DNA of 16,390 bases from an uncultured bacterium (GTDB lineage: Bacteria; Patescibacteriota; Dojkabacteria; B142; OLB20): positions 1 to 16,390 of the forward strand of contig CALARN010000106.1 of the NCBI GenBank assembly GCA_937889205.1, read 5' to 3'. A program made the position numbers and the translations under genes. The notes beneath the pieces were generated by a model. It was not told the DNA's origin and made no database searches. It saw only the letters and a program-made list of their open reading frames with translations. Each line of letters starts with the position of its first letter. Within the stretch, counting starts at the first letter, position 1. Positions 1-7,787 of the stretch are shown here, piece by piece.

Positions 1-2240
1 TAAGCATCCAAAAACCCAATTCCGATTATTATAGACAACCAAAGGTAGCCGGAGAAGAAACTACTAAGCCTTTATTTAACAGCAGTGCTTTAGAGCAAAG
101 CTTTAAGAACATTATTGGAAATAATGCCACCTATGACGTAGATTATGGCAATAATACACTTACTCATCTTTCTTGGGACTATTCAAGTAATAAAATGGAA
201 CCCCAAGCAATTGGAGATATTGATCAGTTAGCGAATAACTTTAACCAGCAATATGCTGTATATATGGGCATTACTAACCCAAGCACTGACTTAGAATTAA
301 TCAAGAAGACAACCGACTCTTTAGGCATGACTAGATTTGTTTATCAGCAAAAATATAACGGGCTACCAGTTTTTGGAGCACAAACATCTTTGCATTTTGA
401 TAATCAAAACAGAGTAAAAACCTTTACCGGCAAAACTATACCAAATATTAACTTAACAACAACGGCAACAATTAGTAAATCTACTGCACAAAATCAAGCA
501 ATTTTAGCTTTTGAAAGTTTATTCGGATTTATTGAAGATAAAAATGGATTAACTGCAGAGTCAGAACTTGGATACTTTAACGCAGGCTTGATAAATAATA
601 ATAGTGATAATAGTGTTTACTTAGCTTGGAAAGTGAGAATCATTAAAGAAAAGAGTATTGACGATTCTTTCTACATAAATGCAACTTCTGGTAACTCATT
701 AAAACACATCCCTCACATTTTATCGATTAACCGTCGTATTGCTGATTGTTCATATGGGGATGGTGAATGTTATTACTATTATGATAGCGGTACTTATATA
801 TATGGTAGAGTAGAAGGACAACCCCAAAGAGGAATCCCCCCTGGTGAGGTTTACCCAGATACCGACTCAGCTTACGATTTTACTGGTGCTACACATAATT
901 ACTATCTTAATAAATTAGGTCGTAGTGGAGCCAATACTCTTGGAGGCTTAGGTAACGGTACGGTGGATTCACCTAGTGCCGATACAATAGCGATAACTCA
1001 TTTTGAAGAGGTAGACGATCCACTTGATCCAATGTGTCCTAATGCTTTTTTTAGTCCGGAAAATTCAATGATTTTTTTCTGTCAAGGGTTGGTTGATCTT
1101 GATATACTTGCACACGAATACCAACATGCTGTTACGCATTTTTCGGTTCCCGATAGTCTAACATATTCATATCAATCAGGAGCATTAAACGAGAGTTTCT
1201 CAGATATTTTCGGAACAGCCGTTGAATTTGAATCTCTTGGAACAAATGATATTGCCGATGGCACCACGGCATGGTTAATTGGTGAAGGTGTTGATCCCGC
1301 TGATATGGGAGGACGCGATGGAACCAGAAGTCTTAGTACTCCTGGTGATTTTGAGTATGGAACTGGTTTACCATATCCCGATAGATTCTATAGTCCAACA
1401 CTATACTGCGGAGAACAAGATAACGGTGGCGTGCACTTGAACGCAACCGTATTTTCACACGCAGCTTATCTTATGGCAACAGGGGGAGATTTTAATGGTT
1501 GCAGTATTAGCGGCATTGGTAGAGATAAAATGGAAAGAATTCTCTACAGAGCACTGACTGTATATACAACTAGTACCTCTAACTTTAATAATATGTATAA
1601 TCATGTAAATTCCGCCTGTACAGACCTTATCGGTACAAATGGATTAACTAGTGATGATTGTGAACAAGTTACGGCTGCATTACAAGCAACCGAAATGGAT
1701 CAGCTTGGAAGATGTAGTAGTACAGCCAGAGTTACTCCAATCTGTGCCCAAGAAGAACCACCAATTGACCCACCATCGACAATTTCAGTTGCTTTAGAAG
1801 TTAACCTTCAATTTGCCACAGATAATAGCACAGCAATACAGGTAGTATTTGTTGAAGATGGCAGCGGTGACACTAGTAAAAGTTCTGGAACAACAAATAG
1901 CAATGGTAGCGCAACTATAAATACTACTTTAACTGATGAAGGTGATTATGATATTTATTTCAAACCTCAATACTATTTATCACAATTTGGAACCTGGAGC
2001 ATTGAAACGGGTGAAAATGACTTAGCAATTAATAAAGATTTTGTAGGGGGTGATTTAAACAACGATGATGTCATTAACGCTATTGACTATAGTCTATTTG
2101 TAGGTAACTATGGATTAACAGGGATGGGGGATTTAAATAAAGATGGTGTAATAAATGCAATTGACTATGCCATACTCTACCAAAACTATGGCCAATCAGG
2201 CGAGTTCTTTTCTAATTTTGGAATATCATGGACATGGTAA
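1..2240 (+). CDS. Secreted M4 (thermolysin-like) metallopeptidase with C-terminal type I dockerin; 5' end cut by window edge
   Basis: The frame is open from the left edge (first whole codon at base 3), so the Met at 195 is internal and 745 residues are visible; any signal peptide lies outside. Residues about 80-240 resemble the FTP/PepSY propeptide of M4 zymogens. The catalytic domain (about 260-575) has HEYQH at 371-375, the Glu ligand in NESFSD (E397) and the active-site His in GGVHLN (H478), all in M4 order and close to normal M4 spacing. A Cys/Pro-rich joint and a beta-sandwich-like stretch (about 595-680) lead to a dockerin at 683-732. It has two F-hand repeats, starting GDLNNDDVINAID and GDLNKDGVINAID, with calcium ligands D684/N686/D688/D695 and D710/N712/D714/D721. 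Expected role: a calcium-dependent extracellular endopeptidase that docks on a cohesin. The stop overlaps the next start by 13 bases, suggesting translational coupling with the cohesin genes. Family and dockerin calls are firm; the docking partner is inferred. Confidence 0.93.
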   Translation, partial: SIQKPNSDYYRQPKVAGEETTKPLFNSSALEQSFKNIIGNNATYDVDYGNNTLTHLSWDYSSNKMEPQAIGDIDQLANNFNQQYAVYMGITNPSTDLELIKKTTDSLGMTRFVYQQKYNGLPVFGAQTSLHFDNQNRVKTFTGKTIPNINLTTTATISKSTAQNQAILAFESLFGFIEDKNGLTAESELGYFNAGLINNNSDNSVYLAWKVRIIKEKSIDDSFYINATSGNSLKHIPHILSINRRIADCSYGDGECYYYYDSGTYIYGRVEGQPQRGIPPGEVYPDTDSAYDFTGATHNYYLNKLGRSGANTLGGLGNGTVDSPSADTIAITHFEEVDDPLDPMCPNAFFSPENSMIFFCQGLVDLDILAHEYQHAVTHFSVPDSLTYSYQSGALNESFSDIFGTAVEFESLGTNDIADGTTAWLIGEGVDPADMGGRDGTRSLSTPGDFEYGTGLPYPDRFYSPTLYCGEQDNGGVHLNATVFSHAAYLMATGGDFNGCSISGIGRDKMERILYRALTVYTTSTSNFNNMYNHVNSACTDLIGTNGLTSDDCEQVTAALQATEMDQLGRCSSTARVTPICAQEEPPIDPPSTISVALEVNLQFATDNSTAIQVVFVEDGSGDTSKSSGTTNSNGSATINTTLTDEGDYDIYFKPQYYLSQFGTWSIETGENDLAINKDFVGGDLNNDDVINAIDYSLFVGNYGLTGMGDLNKDGVINAIDYAILYQNYGQSGEFFSNFGISWTW

Positions 2241-2821
2241 AAAAATATTTGCCCTTACTAATCATTTTGGTATTATTAGTTTTATTTGGTTTAGGAATCG
2301 CTTTAGCAACATACTTACCTGATACATTTAATACAAGTAACAATATCAATAAAGACAATATAGTAAATAACGATAACGACTTTACTTTTAAAAGTAGAAA
2401 CGCAATATTGAGCTTAGATACAGATTCTACAAAAGTTACTTATCAGGTGGGTGATGAAATCACCCTGCAGTTAAAACTCGATACTAAACAGTGGAATATT
2501 GTAGGTTTTGATGCAATAGTTAATTACCCTGAAGAATTAGTTGAAGTAAGCAACATTACTACTACCGATACTTTTGAAAATTATCCTTTAGCAAAAGCCG
2601 AAGCAGGAGTTATTAAAATATCTGGTTTAAAAGATATCGGTGATTCTGTTCGGGGTGAGTATTTACTAGCAGAAATGACATTAAAATTCTTGGCTACAGG
2701 TCAAGCAGACCTTGCTTTTGACTATATTCCATTCCAAACAACAGAATCTAATGTTGTAGAGAATAATTCCGGAGAAGACATGTTAGGAATTGTGAACAAT
2801 ATTTCTTTTACTATTAATTAA
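2228..2821 (+). CDS. Membrane-associated cohesin-domain protein (first of two)
   Basis: This 197-residue protein starts with MDMVKKY and a hydrophobic segment at about 7-29, then an Asn/Asp-rich spacer (30-55). Residues about 57-197 form one cohesin-like beta-sandwich. Cues are a VGDEITLQLKLD strand near the start, GFDAIVNYPEELVEV (a Y-x-P/D-x-x-L-type strand), and LAEMTLKFLATGQADL, matching the 'la.l.F.a...G' strand of type I cohesins. It could be an uncleaved signal anchor, but an ALA just before TYLP could also be a signal peptidase site, so membrane retention is not certain. The ATG at 2228 lies inside the end of the dockerin protease gene; a second ATG six bases later is also possible. 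No clear Shine-Dalgarno motif precedes either, in keeping with coupled translation. The likely partner is the dockerin encoded just upstream. Confidence 0.85.
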   Translation: MDMVKKYLPLLIILVLLVLFGLGIALATYLPDTFNTSNNINKDNIVNNDNDFTFKSRNAILSLDTDSTKVTYQVGDEITLQLKLDTKQWNIVGFDAIVNYPEELVEVSNITTTDTFENYPLAKAEAGVIKISGLKDIGDSVRGEYLLAEMTLKFLATGQADLAFDYIPFQTTESNVVENNSGEDMLGIVNNISFTIN

Positions 2822-2838
2822 TTATTATTTGCCCGCAA

Positions 2839-3498
2839 ATGAGCTTATTAAAAACTACGAAATTCTTTATGACTTTAGCAGTCGTATTAGTTTTTCCTTT
2901 ATTTTTTCATCAAAATAGTGAAGCTGCCACACTATCATTAAGCCCCTCGACTGCCGCATTAACAGCTGGCAAAGCTTATGATATGCAAATACTTGTAAAT
3001 ACAGAAGGTGTAGGAATAATTTCAGCAGATGTAAGAGTCAATTATGATCCTACTAAAGTTACAATTGTCAGTATTACTCCCGGTCCAATTTTTACAAATG
3101 CGGTGGGCAGTAACCAAGGCATCAGTAGTAACTATCTCACAATATCTAGAGCAATTCCTACTGACGGTACGCCATACAATGGCAGCAATGGAGTCTTTGC
3201 AACTATCAGATTTACAGCTAGAGAAACAGGGACGGCAAACTTTACGATACCTTTTACAACAGAAACCACCTCGCAATCAATTCTAGCCTCTGGTCCAAAT
3301 AACTTACTAACAGCAGTTAATAATGCTTCATACGGAATTAGCGCAGAGGTACTTGGGACTTCTAATCTTCCAGATACCAGTATCTTTGATGATCTTGGTG
3401 CTTTTAGCTTTATCATCGGATTTCTAGCAATTCTAATTGGTGGAAATGAAATTTATCAACTTAAAAAGAAAGTCGATTTAATATATAAGAAGAGCTAA
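2839..3498 (+). CDS. Cell-surface cohesin-domain protein with C-terminal anchor (second of two)
   Basis: A 219-residue protein with a typical signal peptide (KTTKFF, hydrophobic core, likely cut near SEA/A at 29-30). One cohesin-like domain spans about 31-165: LTAGKAYDMQILVNT, then ISADVRVNYDPTKVTIV, which is the classic cohesin strand with YDP, then GVFATIRFTARETGTANF. A short linker leads to LPDTS (177-181), a hydrophobic helix (about 187-204) and a Lys-rich tail. That tail is laid out like an LPXTG sorting signal, but the Gly is Ser, so it may simply be a transmembrane anchor with a cytoplasmic tail. It begins 17 bases after the first cohesin gene and is surely in the same operon. The preceding bases (ttgcccgcaa) hold no Shine-Dalgarno motif. 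Two cohesins with different anchors beside one dockerin enzyme suggest alternative or cooperative docking sites. Confidence 0.87.
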   Translation: MSLLKTTKFFMTLAVVLVFPLFFHQNSEAATLSLSPSTAALTAGKAYDMQILVNTEGVGIISADVRVNYDPTKVTIVSITPGPIFTNAVGSNQGISSNYLTISRAIPTDGTPYNGSNGVFATIRFTARETGTANFTIPFTTETTSQSILASGPNNLLTAVNNASYGISAEVLGTSNLPDTSIFDDLGAFSFIIGFLAILIGGNEIYQLKKKVDLIYKKS

Positions 3499-3519
3499 AA
3501 GGTCTTTGTTAAACAAGGC

Positions 3520-3548
3520 TTAAAATAATCCCTAAAATATGATATAAT
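3520..3548 (+). promoter_or_regulatory. Candidate promoter with perfect extended -10 (TGaTATAAT)
   Basis: Bases 3540-3548 read TGATATAAT, an exact match to the extended -10 element. A weak -35 candidate (ttaaaa, 3520-3525) sits 17 bases upstream. Transcription would start near 3555, after the cohesin operon ends and just before the short frameshifted gene. An AGGTAG (3553-3558) lies immediately downstream and would fall at the very 5' end of such a transcript. Sequence-only call; AT-rich DNA gives chance -10 matches. Confidence 0.45.
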
Positions 3549-3569
3549 ACATAGGTAGATGCCCCTATA

Positions 3570-3832
3570 ATGAATCTGCAGCAATACATTTTAAACGAGA
3601 AATTATCAAAAAGTATATATATAAAGTCCGCAAAGACTTTACACTGACAGATAATAACGAAAAGAAAATCGATACCTCTGCTAATCAAGAAATTACAAAG
3701 GGCTCGCATTTTGCAATGGGTGATGCTTATGTCGACTATACAAATTCGGACGATGACTCATCAATATCTCAAATTACAAAGACCTTGGTGGCTGACGAGT
3801 ACATTGAATTAGAAAAAGATGTACCTCTCTAA
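3570..3832 (+). pseudogene. Short unrecognised gene needing a -1 frameshift (programmed shift, mutation or sequence error)
   Basis: Two overlapping frames together make a gene-like unit. The ATG at 3570, 12 bases after an AGGTAG (3553-3558), opens MNLQQYILNEKL and stops after 25 codons. The -1 frame is stop-free from 3548 to the TAA at 3830-3832 (94 codons) but has no ATG until 3716. The frames join at T TTA AAC (3590-3596), phased exactly as a -1 slippery heptamer for the first frame, giving a product of about 88 residues. The longer part is Lys/Asp-rich (HFKREIIKKYIYKVRKDF near the join, ending YIELEKDVPL) with no membrane segment and no family I recognise. A 7-bp perfect stem (TAAAGTC/GACTTTA, 3622-3641) follows the heptamer at 25 bases, farther than is usual for a stimulator. 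It may be a real recoded gene, a decayed remnant, or a one-base assembly error; only the 38-codon piece from 3716 has a normal start. Confidence 0.4.
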
Positions 3833-3853
3833 TATTTTCAATAGTTAGAATTT

Positions 3854-6800
3854 TCAAAAGAGTAATTTCCCTCCACTATTCTCTACTTTGATAATATAAC
3901 CAGTATTTGCTTTAAGTTCATAATCTCTTCCATAATATATATCCTTAACTACCACTGCATCTTCTAACTGGCCATTGTATCCAGCAAACATACTGCATAC
4001 TAGACCAGCTTGTTTACATTTATCCAGTACAATATAAGATGTCACATTCGATGCATCTAATACATCTTGACTAAATGCAAAAAAATTCCATCCTGAATTA
4101 AGTTCTAATTCTTTATTAATATTTTTAATTATTTCTCCTGTGTTGTAGTAGGTAGAATCGATATCTGATCTCACAAAATATGCATCGCCTGGTTGCAACG
4201 AAAAATAATTGCCATAAAATTCATCGAAACTACCAGTTTCTTTTAACGCAGCAATATCCCATTTATCTGTTAAATATGACGCAAGTTCGGTCTTGATACC
4301 TGATAAACTTGCTTGTCTGGCCAAATCTTCCGTGGTTTTAATTTCAGAATTAACAGCATTGAAAGATATTAATTTCCAACTAGGATTGAGGTTGATATCT
4401 TCAATCGCTTGATTTTTATTAAAATCAATACTTAAGTATCTAGCATCAATCACTGTTTCATCATTGTCATGTCTTGAATTATTGTTATTATCGATAAAAA
4501 ATTCAGGGATAAAGGCATCGTTACTAACAACCAGTCTATCAATATTTAACAATGTTGATGTTGAAGAAAAAATACCTTTTCCAAATGACGAAGTCGATTT
4601 ACTAATATCGTAGTCAGTATTAAATATCGCATGTTGCTCCGATTCTTCACCCAATATATTAGGATAATTAGTATTAGCAATGTTTTGTGCAAAACTGCAC
4701 TTACTTCCGATACATTTGAATCCATCTGGATTGGTAGGATTCGCCCCTCCCTTTGCTCTAATTTCAAAATGAATATGTTCAGAAGAGGATGAACCGGTAT
4801 TTCCTAACGTGCCAATAATATCTCCCGCTTTAACACAATCTCCAGGTTTAACTGTTACCTCTTCTAAATGAGCGTATACAGTTTCGCTTTTTTCATGTTC
4901 AATTACTACAACATTACCATACTTGACGTCTAAACCCCCTGCAACTCCCCAATTTATTACATTTCCTCTTCCTCTAAGTTCCTCGGCTCTGCTTATACAA
5001 CCATAATTAGCGCACCCTTTGATGGCATTCTCGCCTGCGCGTACCTCACCCATATTACACCAATCACAAACACAATATTTATCGTTAATTGAAAAACATT
5101 TGCCATTAGCAGCTTGTTTTTCAAAAAAAATGCTATCTTTGACATCACCAGATCTCACATATTTTACAATTCCACCACCAGCGGCTACTAAAGGTTGTCC
5201 TTTTTTTTGTGTAGCGATATCTAACGCTTTATGACTTTCACTGTACCCTTGCGATTTATAAGCCCCGTCGACATTTTCCCAAGGTGCCATAATCCCGGTT
5301 TGAATAATATCATCAACCTTACATTCACCACCAATTGGCTGTTTAATATCAAATTTGTAATCGCATGATAATGATGTTAGATCAATAACATATTCTTGGC
5401 CATCACTAAAATTTTCAATGTCAATTATTTCACTATCACAAGATTCATTTGTTACTTTTTCAGAAAATAAATTAATTATTAAATTAGTACTATCATCATT
5501 CTTGTCAATGTAAAGTTGACTTAATGCGATTTCCCCTAATTTATAAGCATCAATTTGATTAACATTAGGGTCAATTTTCAGAGTGGTTGTTTTGTTAGTA
5601 AGAGTATTCCCATATTTTAATGTTTTGTATGTTAAAGCTAAACGATAATTACCATTATTAATATCATTTATATTATTAGTATTTATTATTGGTTTAGCAA
5701 TTACGTTAATTGTGCTAGCTACTTGCCTAGGCTGATCTGAACAGTTGTTTGGATTAAGTATTTGATTATTCCATCCAGCATAACCATTACAATACAAATG
5801 CTCGAATTTCCAACCACCTGTATCAATTCTTCGAACAATCTTTTCATTAAACACATCTGTTCTCCCGTAAATTGCAAATGCCACTAAATCTGTTATCGGA
5901 AGCCCAGATTTTATAAGAATTTCATTTGCAGTAAAACCAATATTAGGATTAGAGATAGTATAAAATTTATACAATCCCCCTGGGCAACTTATTTCATTTT
6001 CATTAACATAATATGTTTCTAATATTGAAGCCATCAATTCGCTTAACGCATCAGGATTGTCTATTCCTTGGGCTGCTTTGTAATAATGCATAGCCTCATG
6101 AAATAACAGTTTATTATTTAACCAACGTTGATTAGACTGTGGTCTATAACATTGAATAACGTCACTTTGTAAAAAACAACCACCAGAGCTTCCTTCTATT
6201 AAATTTACAGGAATATTAATATAATTTACGTTAAAATTTGTTGAAATATATTGACTCACTTCATTCATCATATTTTGCAAATCTGCTTGATTATTGTTCC
6301 TATGAAATATTTTACAAGCAACTGAACCATCTCCATTATCAGGACTTATCGTCTTTGATGGAGACACTGTTGATGTTGGTGGTTTTACAGTGGGGCGTTT
6401 TGTATTTTCCGGTTTATCCTCACATCTATTATTCTTCACTATTTGCCCCTCTGCACAGCAATCATTAATAATGTTCTGAGTACCGTTTGCTAAACATTTA
6501 GTTTTATCTGCATTCTCTAATTCATAAGTCTTACATTCTCTATTCATACCACATAGTTGATTATTGCAAAGTTTATCTTTATTGTCCTCATATCCGTATG
6601 CATCACAATATTCTTTTTTGGGCTCAACAACACAAGAATCACCTTTAATTTCTGCACCTGCAGCACAACAATCAAGTATCATATTTTCAATTCCAATAGC
6701 TCTGCACTTTTCTACATTTTTATTATTTAAATGATTAGCTGCGCATGCTCGATCTCTTGGGCATTCAGTATTAGTACAAATAACGTTTTCGTTAAAACCA

Positions 6801-7684
6801 TAAGCAGTACATTGTTTAGTTCTCTCATCAGGGTCGTAAGCAACAATATTATCTTCTCCTAATACTTTTTGTTGATTTTTATTGTCTAAAAATGAAGAAA
6901 AAATGGTATTTTTCAAATACTCATTTATAGGAATATATAACTCATTGTGAACTATTCCGTTAGTTGTAATTAATTCAATGTAATTGTTCGATATGGCCCC
7001 CTCTGGTGTAATATTTTCATCCCAAGATGTGTCTCCTAAGACAGCGGCCATAGTTGATTGCGAACTATTCTCAATCAGAGCAGTAACTTCACTTAGATTA
7101 AAAAACATTGCTCCAATCTCATCTCTAATTGAAGTAATTTCAATCGCCCAATTCCCATCTTTGTTAACCGCAACTGAATACTCTGCAGATTCTGTAGCTT
7201 GTCTCTCAGTGTTTACTTTAAAATGTACAAGAATATCGCTATAATCGTTTCCCTCTGCTAATGTTACTCTCCCATATATTGGCTGAGGGTTATCAATATG
7301 TTCGCTTACTGCAGTAGTGCTAAATTCAACCTCTCTCTGTCTATTAATAATTACTATTGGATGAATAATAAAACTATATTTCGATTCCGGTTTTAAATCA
7401 TTAAGAGTAACAATGTGTGTCATTCTCTTTGTTTGTGTGTCATCTTCATCTCTATCATCCTTTTCAATTATTTTATAATATCCCTCAGATTGAATTGTCA
7501 ATTTCGTTAATTCCGGTGTTGTGGTTTCCCAAGTTATTGAGGCCGATTTCCCTGTAACATTAGTAATTTTCACATTCTTAACGTTATTCTTACTCACCAA
7601 AAATAATACCGTCGCTAACGCAATAATTACTATTAACAAAATAATAATAATTTTATGTAATGCACTTCTTACTTGTAGAGTCAT
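3854..7684 (-). CDS. Membrane-anchored multidomain protein with HExxH zincin-like domain and M23 (LytM-type) endopeptidase domain
   Basis: This 1276-residue protein has an N-terminal membrane anchor (about 11-30) and a fibronectin-III-like domain (about 35-122). A beta-rich region (about 133-280) leads to a tandem pair of 8-Cys modules (292-351, 360-421) and a Thr/Pro linker. A domain at about 450-650 contains HEAMH (529-533) with a possible third zinc ligand E549, typical of gluzincins; I cannot name the family. An M23 domain follows (about 805-985), with HKALD (H818, D822), YAHL (H939) and HIH (970-972), the full zinc/catalytic set. It carries a Cys-rich insertion at 847-922. Next come an Asp/Asn-rich calcium-loop-like stretch (near 1060) and two related C-terminal modules starting at SWKLISF (W1103) and GWNFFAF (W1199). 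M23 enzymes cut peptide cross-links in peptidoglycan. Expected location is outside the membrane. Convergent with the short gene at 3832; it stops with TGA. Domain calls are strong; substrate is inferred. Confidence 0.92.
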   Translation of the reverse strand: MTLQVRSALHKIIIILLIVIIALATVLFLVSKNNVKNVKITNVTGKSASITWETTTPELTKLTIQSEGYYKIIEKDDRDEDDTQTKRMTHIVTLNDLKPESKYSFIIHPIVIINRQREVEFSTTAVSEHIDNPQPIYGRVTLAEGNDYSDILVHFKVNTERQATESAEYSVAVNKDGNWAIEITSIRDEIGAMFFNLSEVTALIENSSQSTMAAVLGDTSWDENITPEGAISNNYIELITTNGIVHNELYIPINEYLKNTIFSSFLDNKNQQKVLGEDNIVAYDPDERTKQCTAYGFNENVICTNTECPRDRACAANHLNNKNVEKCRAIGIENMILDCCAAGAEIKGDSCVVEPKKEYCDAYGYEDNKDKLCNNQLCGMNRECKTYELENADKTKCLANGTQNIINDCCAEGQIVKNNRCEDKPENTKRPTVKPPTSTVSPSKTISPDNGDGSVACKIFHRNNNQADLQNMMNEVSQYISTNFNVNYINIPVNLIEGSSGGCFLQSDVIQCYRPQSNQRWLNNKLLFHEAMHYYKAAQGIDNPDALSELMASILETYYVNENEISCPGGLYKFYTISNPNIGFTANEILIKSGLPITDLVAFAIYGRTDVFNEKIVRRIDTGGWKFEHLYCNGYAGWNNQILNPNNCSDQPRQVASTINVIAKPIINTNNINDINNGNYRLALTYKTLKYGNTLTNKTTTLKIDPNVNQIDAYKLGEIALSQLYIDKNDDSTNLIINLFSEKVTNESCDSEIIDIENFSDGQEYVIDLTSLSCDYKFDIKQPIGGECKVDDIIQTGIMAPWENVDGAYKSQGYSESHKALDIATQKKGQPLVAAGGGIVKYVRSGDVKDSIFFEKQAANGKCFSINDKYCVCDWCNMGEVRAGENAIKGCANYGCISRAEELRGRGNVINWGVAGGLDVKYGNVVVIEHEKSETVYAHLEEVTVKPGDCVKAGDIIGTLGNTGSSSSEHIHFEIRAKGGANPTNPDGFKCIGSKCSFAQNIANTNYPNILGEESEQHAIFNTDYDISKSTSSFGKGIFSSTSTLLNIDRLVVSNDAFIPEFFIDNNNNSRHDNDETVIDARYLSIDFNKNQAIEDINLNPSWKLISFNAVNSEIKTTEDLARQASLSGIKTELASYLTDKWDIAALKETGSFDEFYGNYFSLQPGDAYFVRSDIDSTYYNTGEIIKNINKELELNSGWNFFAFSQDVLDASNVTSYIVLDKCKQAGLVCSMFAGYNGQLEDAVVVKDIYYGRDYELKANTGYIIKVENSGGKLLF
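6422..6811 (-). repeat. Tandem duplicated 8-cysteine module within the M23/zincin protein
   Basis: Cysteines at 292, 303, 308, 314, 327, 339, 340 and 351 are matched by 360, 373, 378, 384, 397, 409, 410 and 421. Spacings are 11/13, 5/5, 6/6, 13/13, 12/12, 1/1 and 11/11. Both copies share C-x-AYG[FY] at the start and [LN]DCCA-x-G before the last Cys, so this is an internal duplication. A disulfide-bonded extracellular module is likely, probably four bonds each; I do not recognise the family. Confidence 0.85.
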
Positions 7685-7723
7685 GAAAATTTCTTAATTA
7701 AAATCTGTTTTTCCTAACAAAAT

Positions 7724-7752
7724 TTGCAAATCTATCAATATAAATACATAAT
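7724..7752 (+). promoter_or_regulatory. Candidate promoter for the fibronectin-III surface protein gene in the divergent intergenic region
   Basis: TTGCAA (7724-7729), a 17-base spacer and CATAAT (7747-7752) match the consensus boxes at 4/6 and 5/6. The start would be near 7759, giving a leader of about 29 bases to the ATG at 7788. The whole gap (7685-7787) is very AT-rich and must also hold the promoter of the minus-strand peptidase gene, for which I see no clear candidate. Confidence 0.4.
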
Positions 7753-7787
7753 AAATATAAACCAAAATTTACAGAATTAAAAGTAGA

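Noticed and set aside
195..197. ATG as the start of the M4 protease gene
   Set aside because: The frame is open for 64 codons upstream to the window edge, and the propeptide region would be cut; the gene begins outside the window.
3504..3518. Imperfect palindrome (ctttgttaaacaagg) after the cohesin operon as a terminator
   Set aside because: The stem is only about 4-5 bp and no T-run follows on the plus strand.
3509..3709. 66-codon minus-strand frame in the 3499-3853 gap
   Set aside because: No family features and it overlaps the longer plus-strand frame and promoter-like element; weaker candidate.
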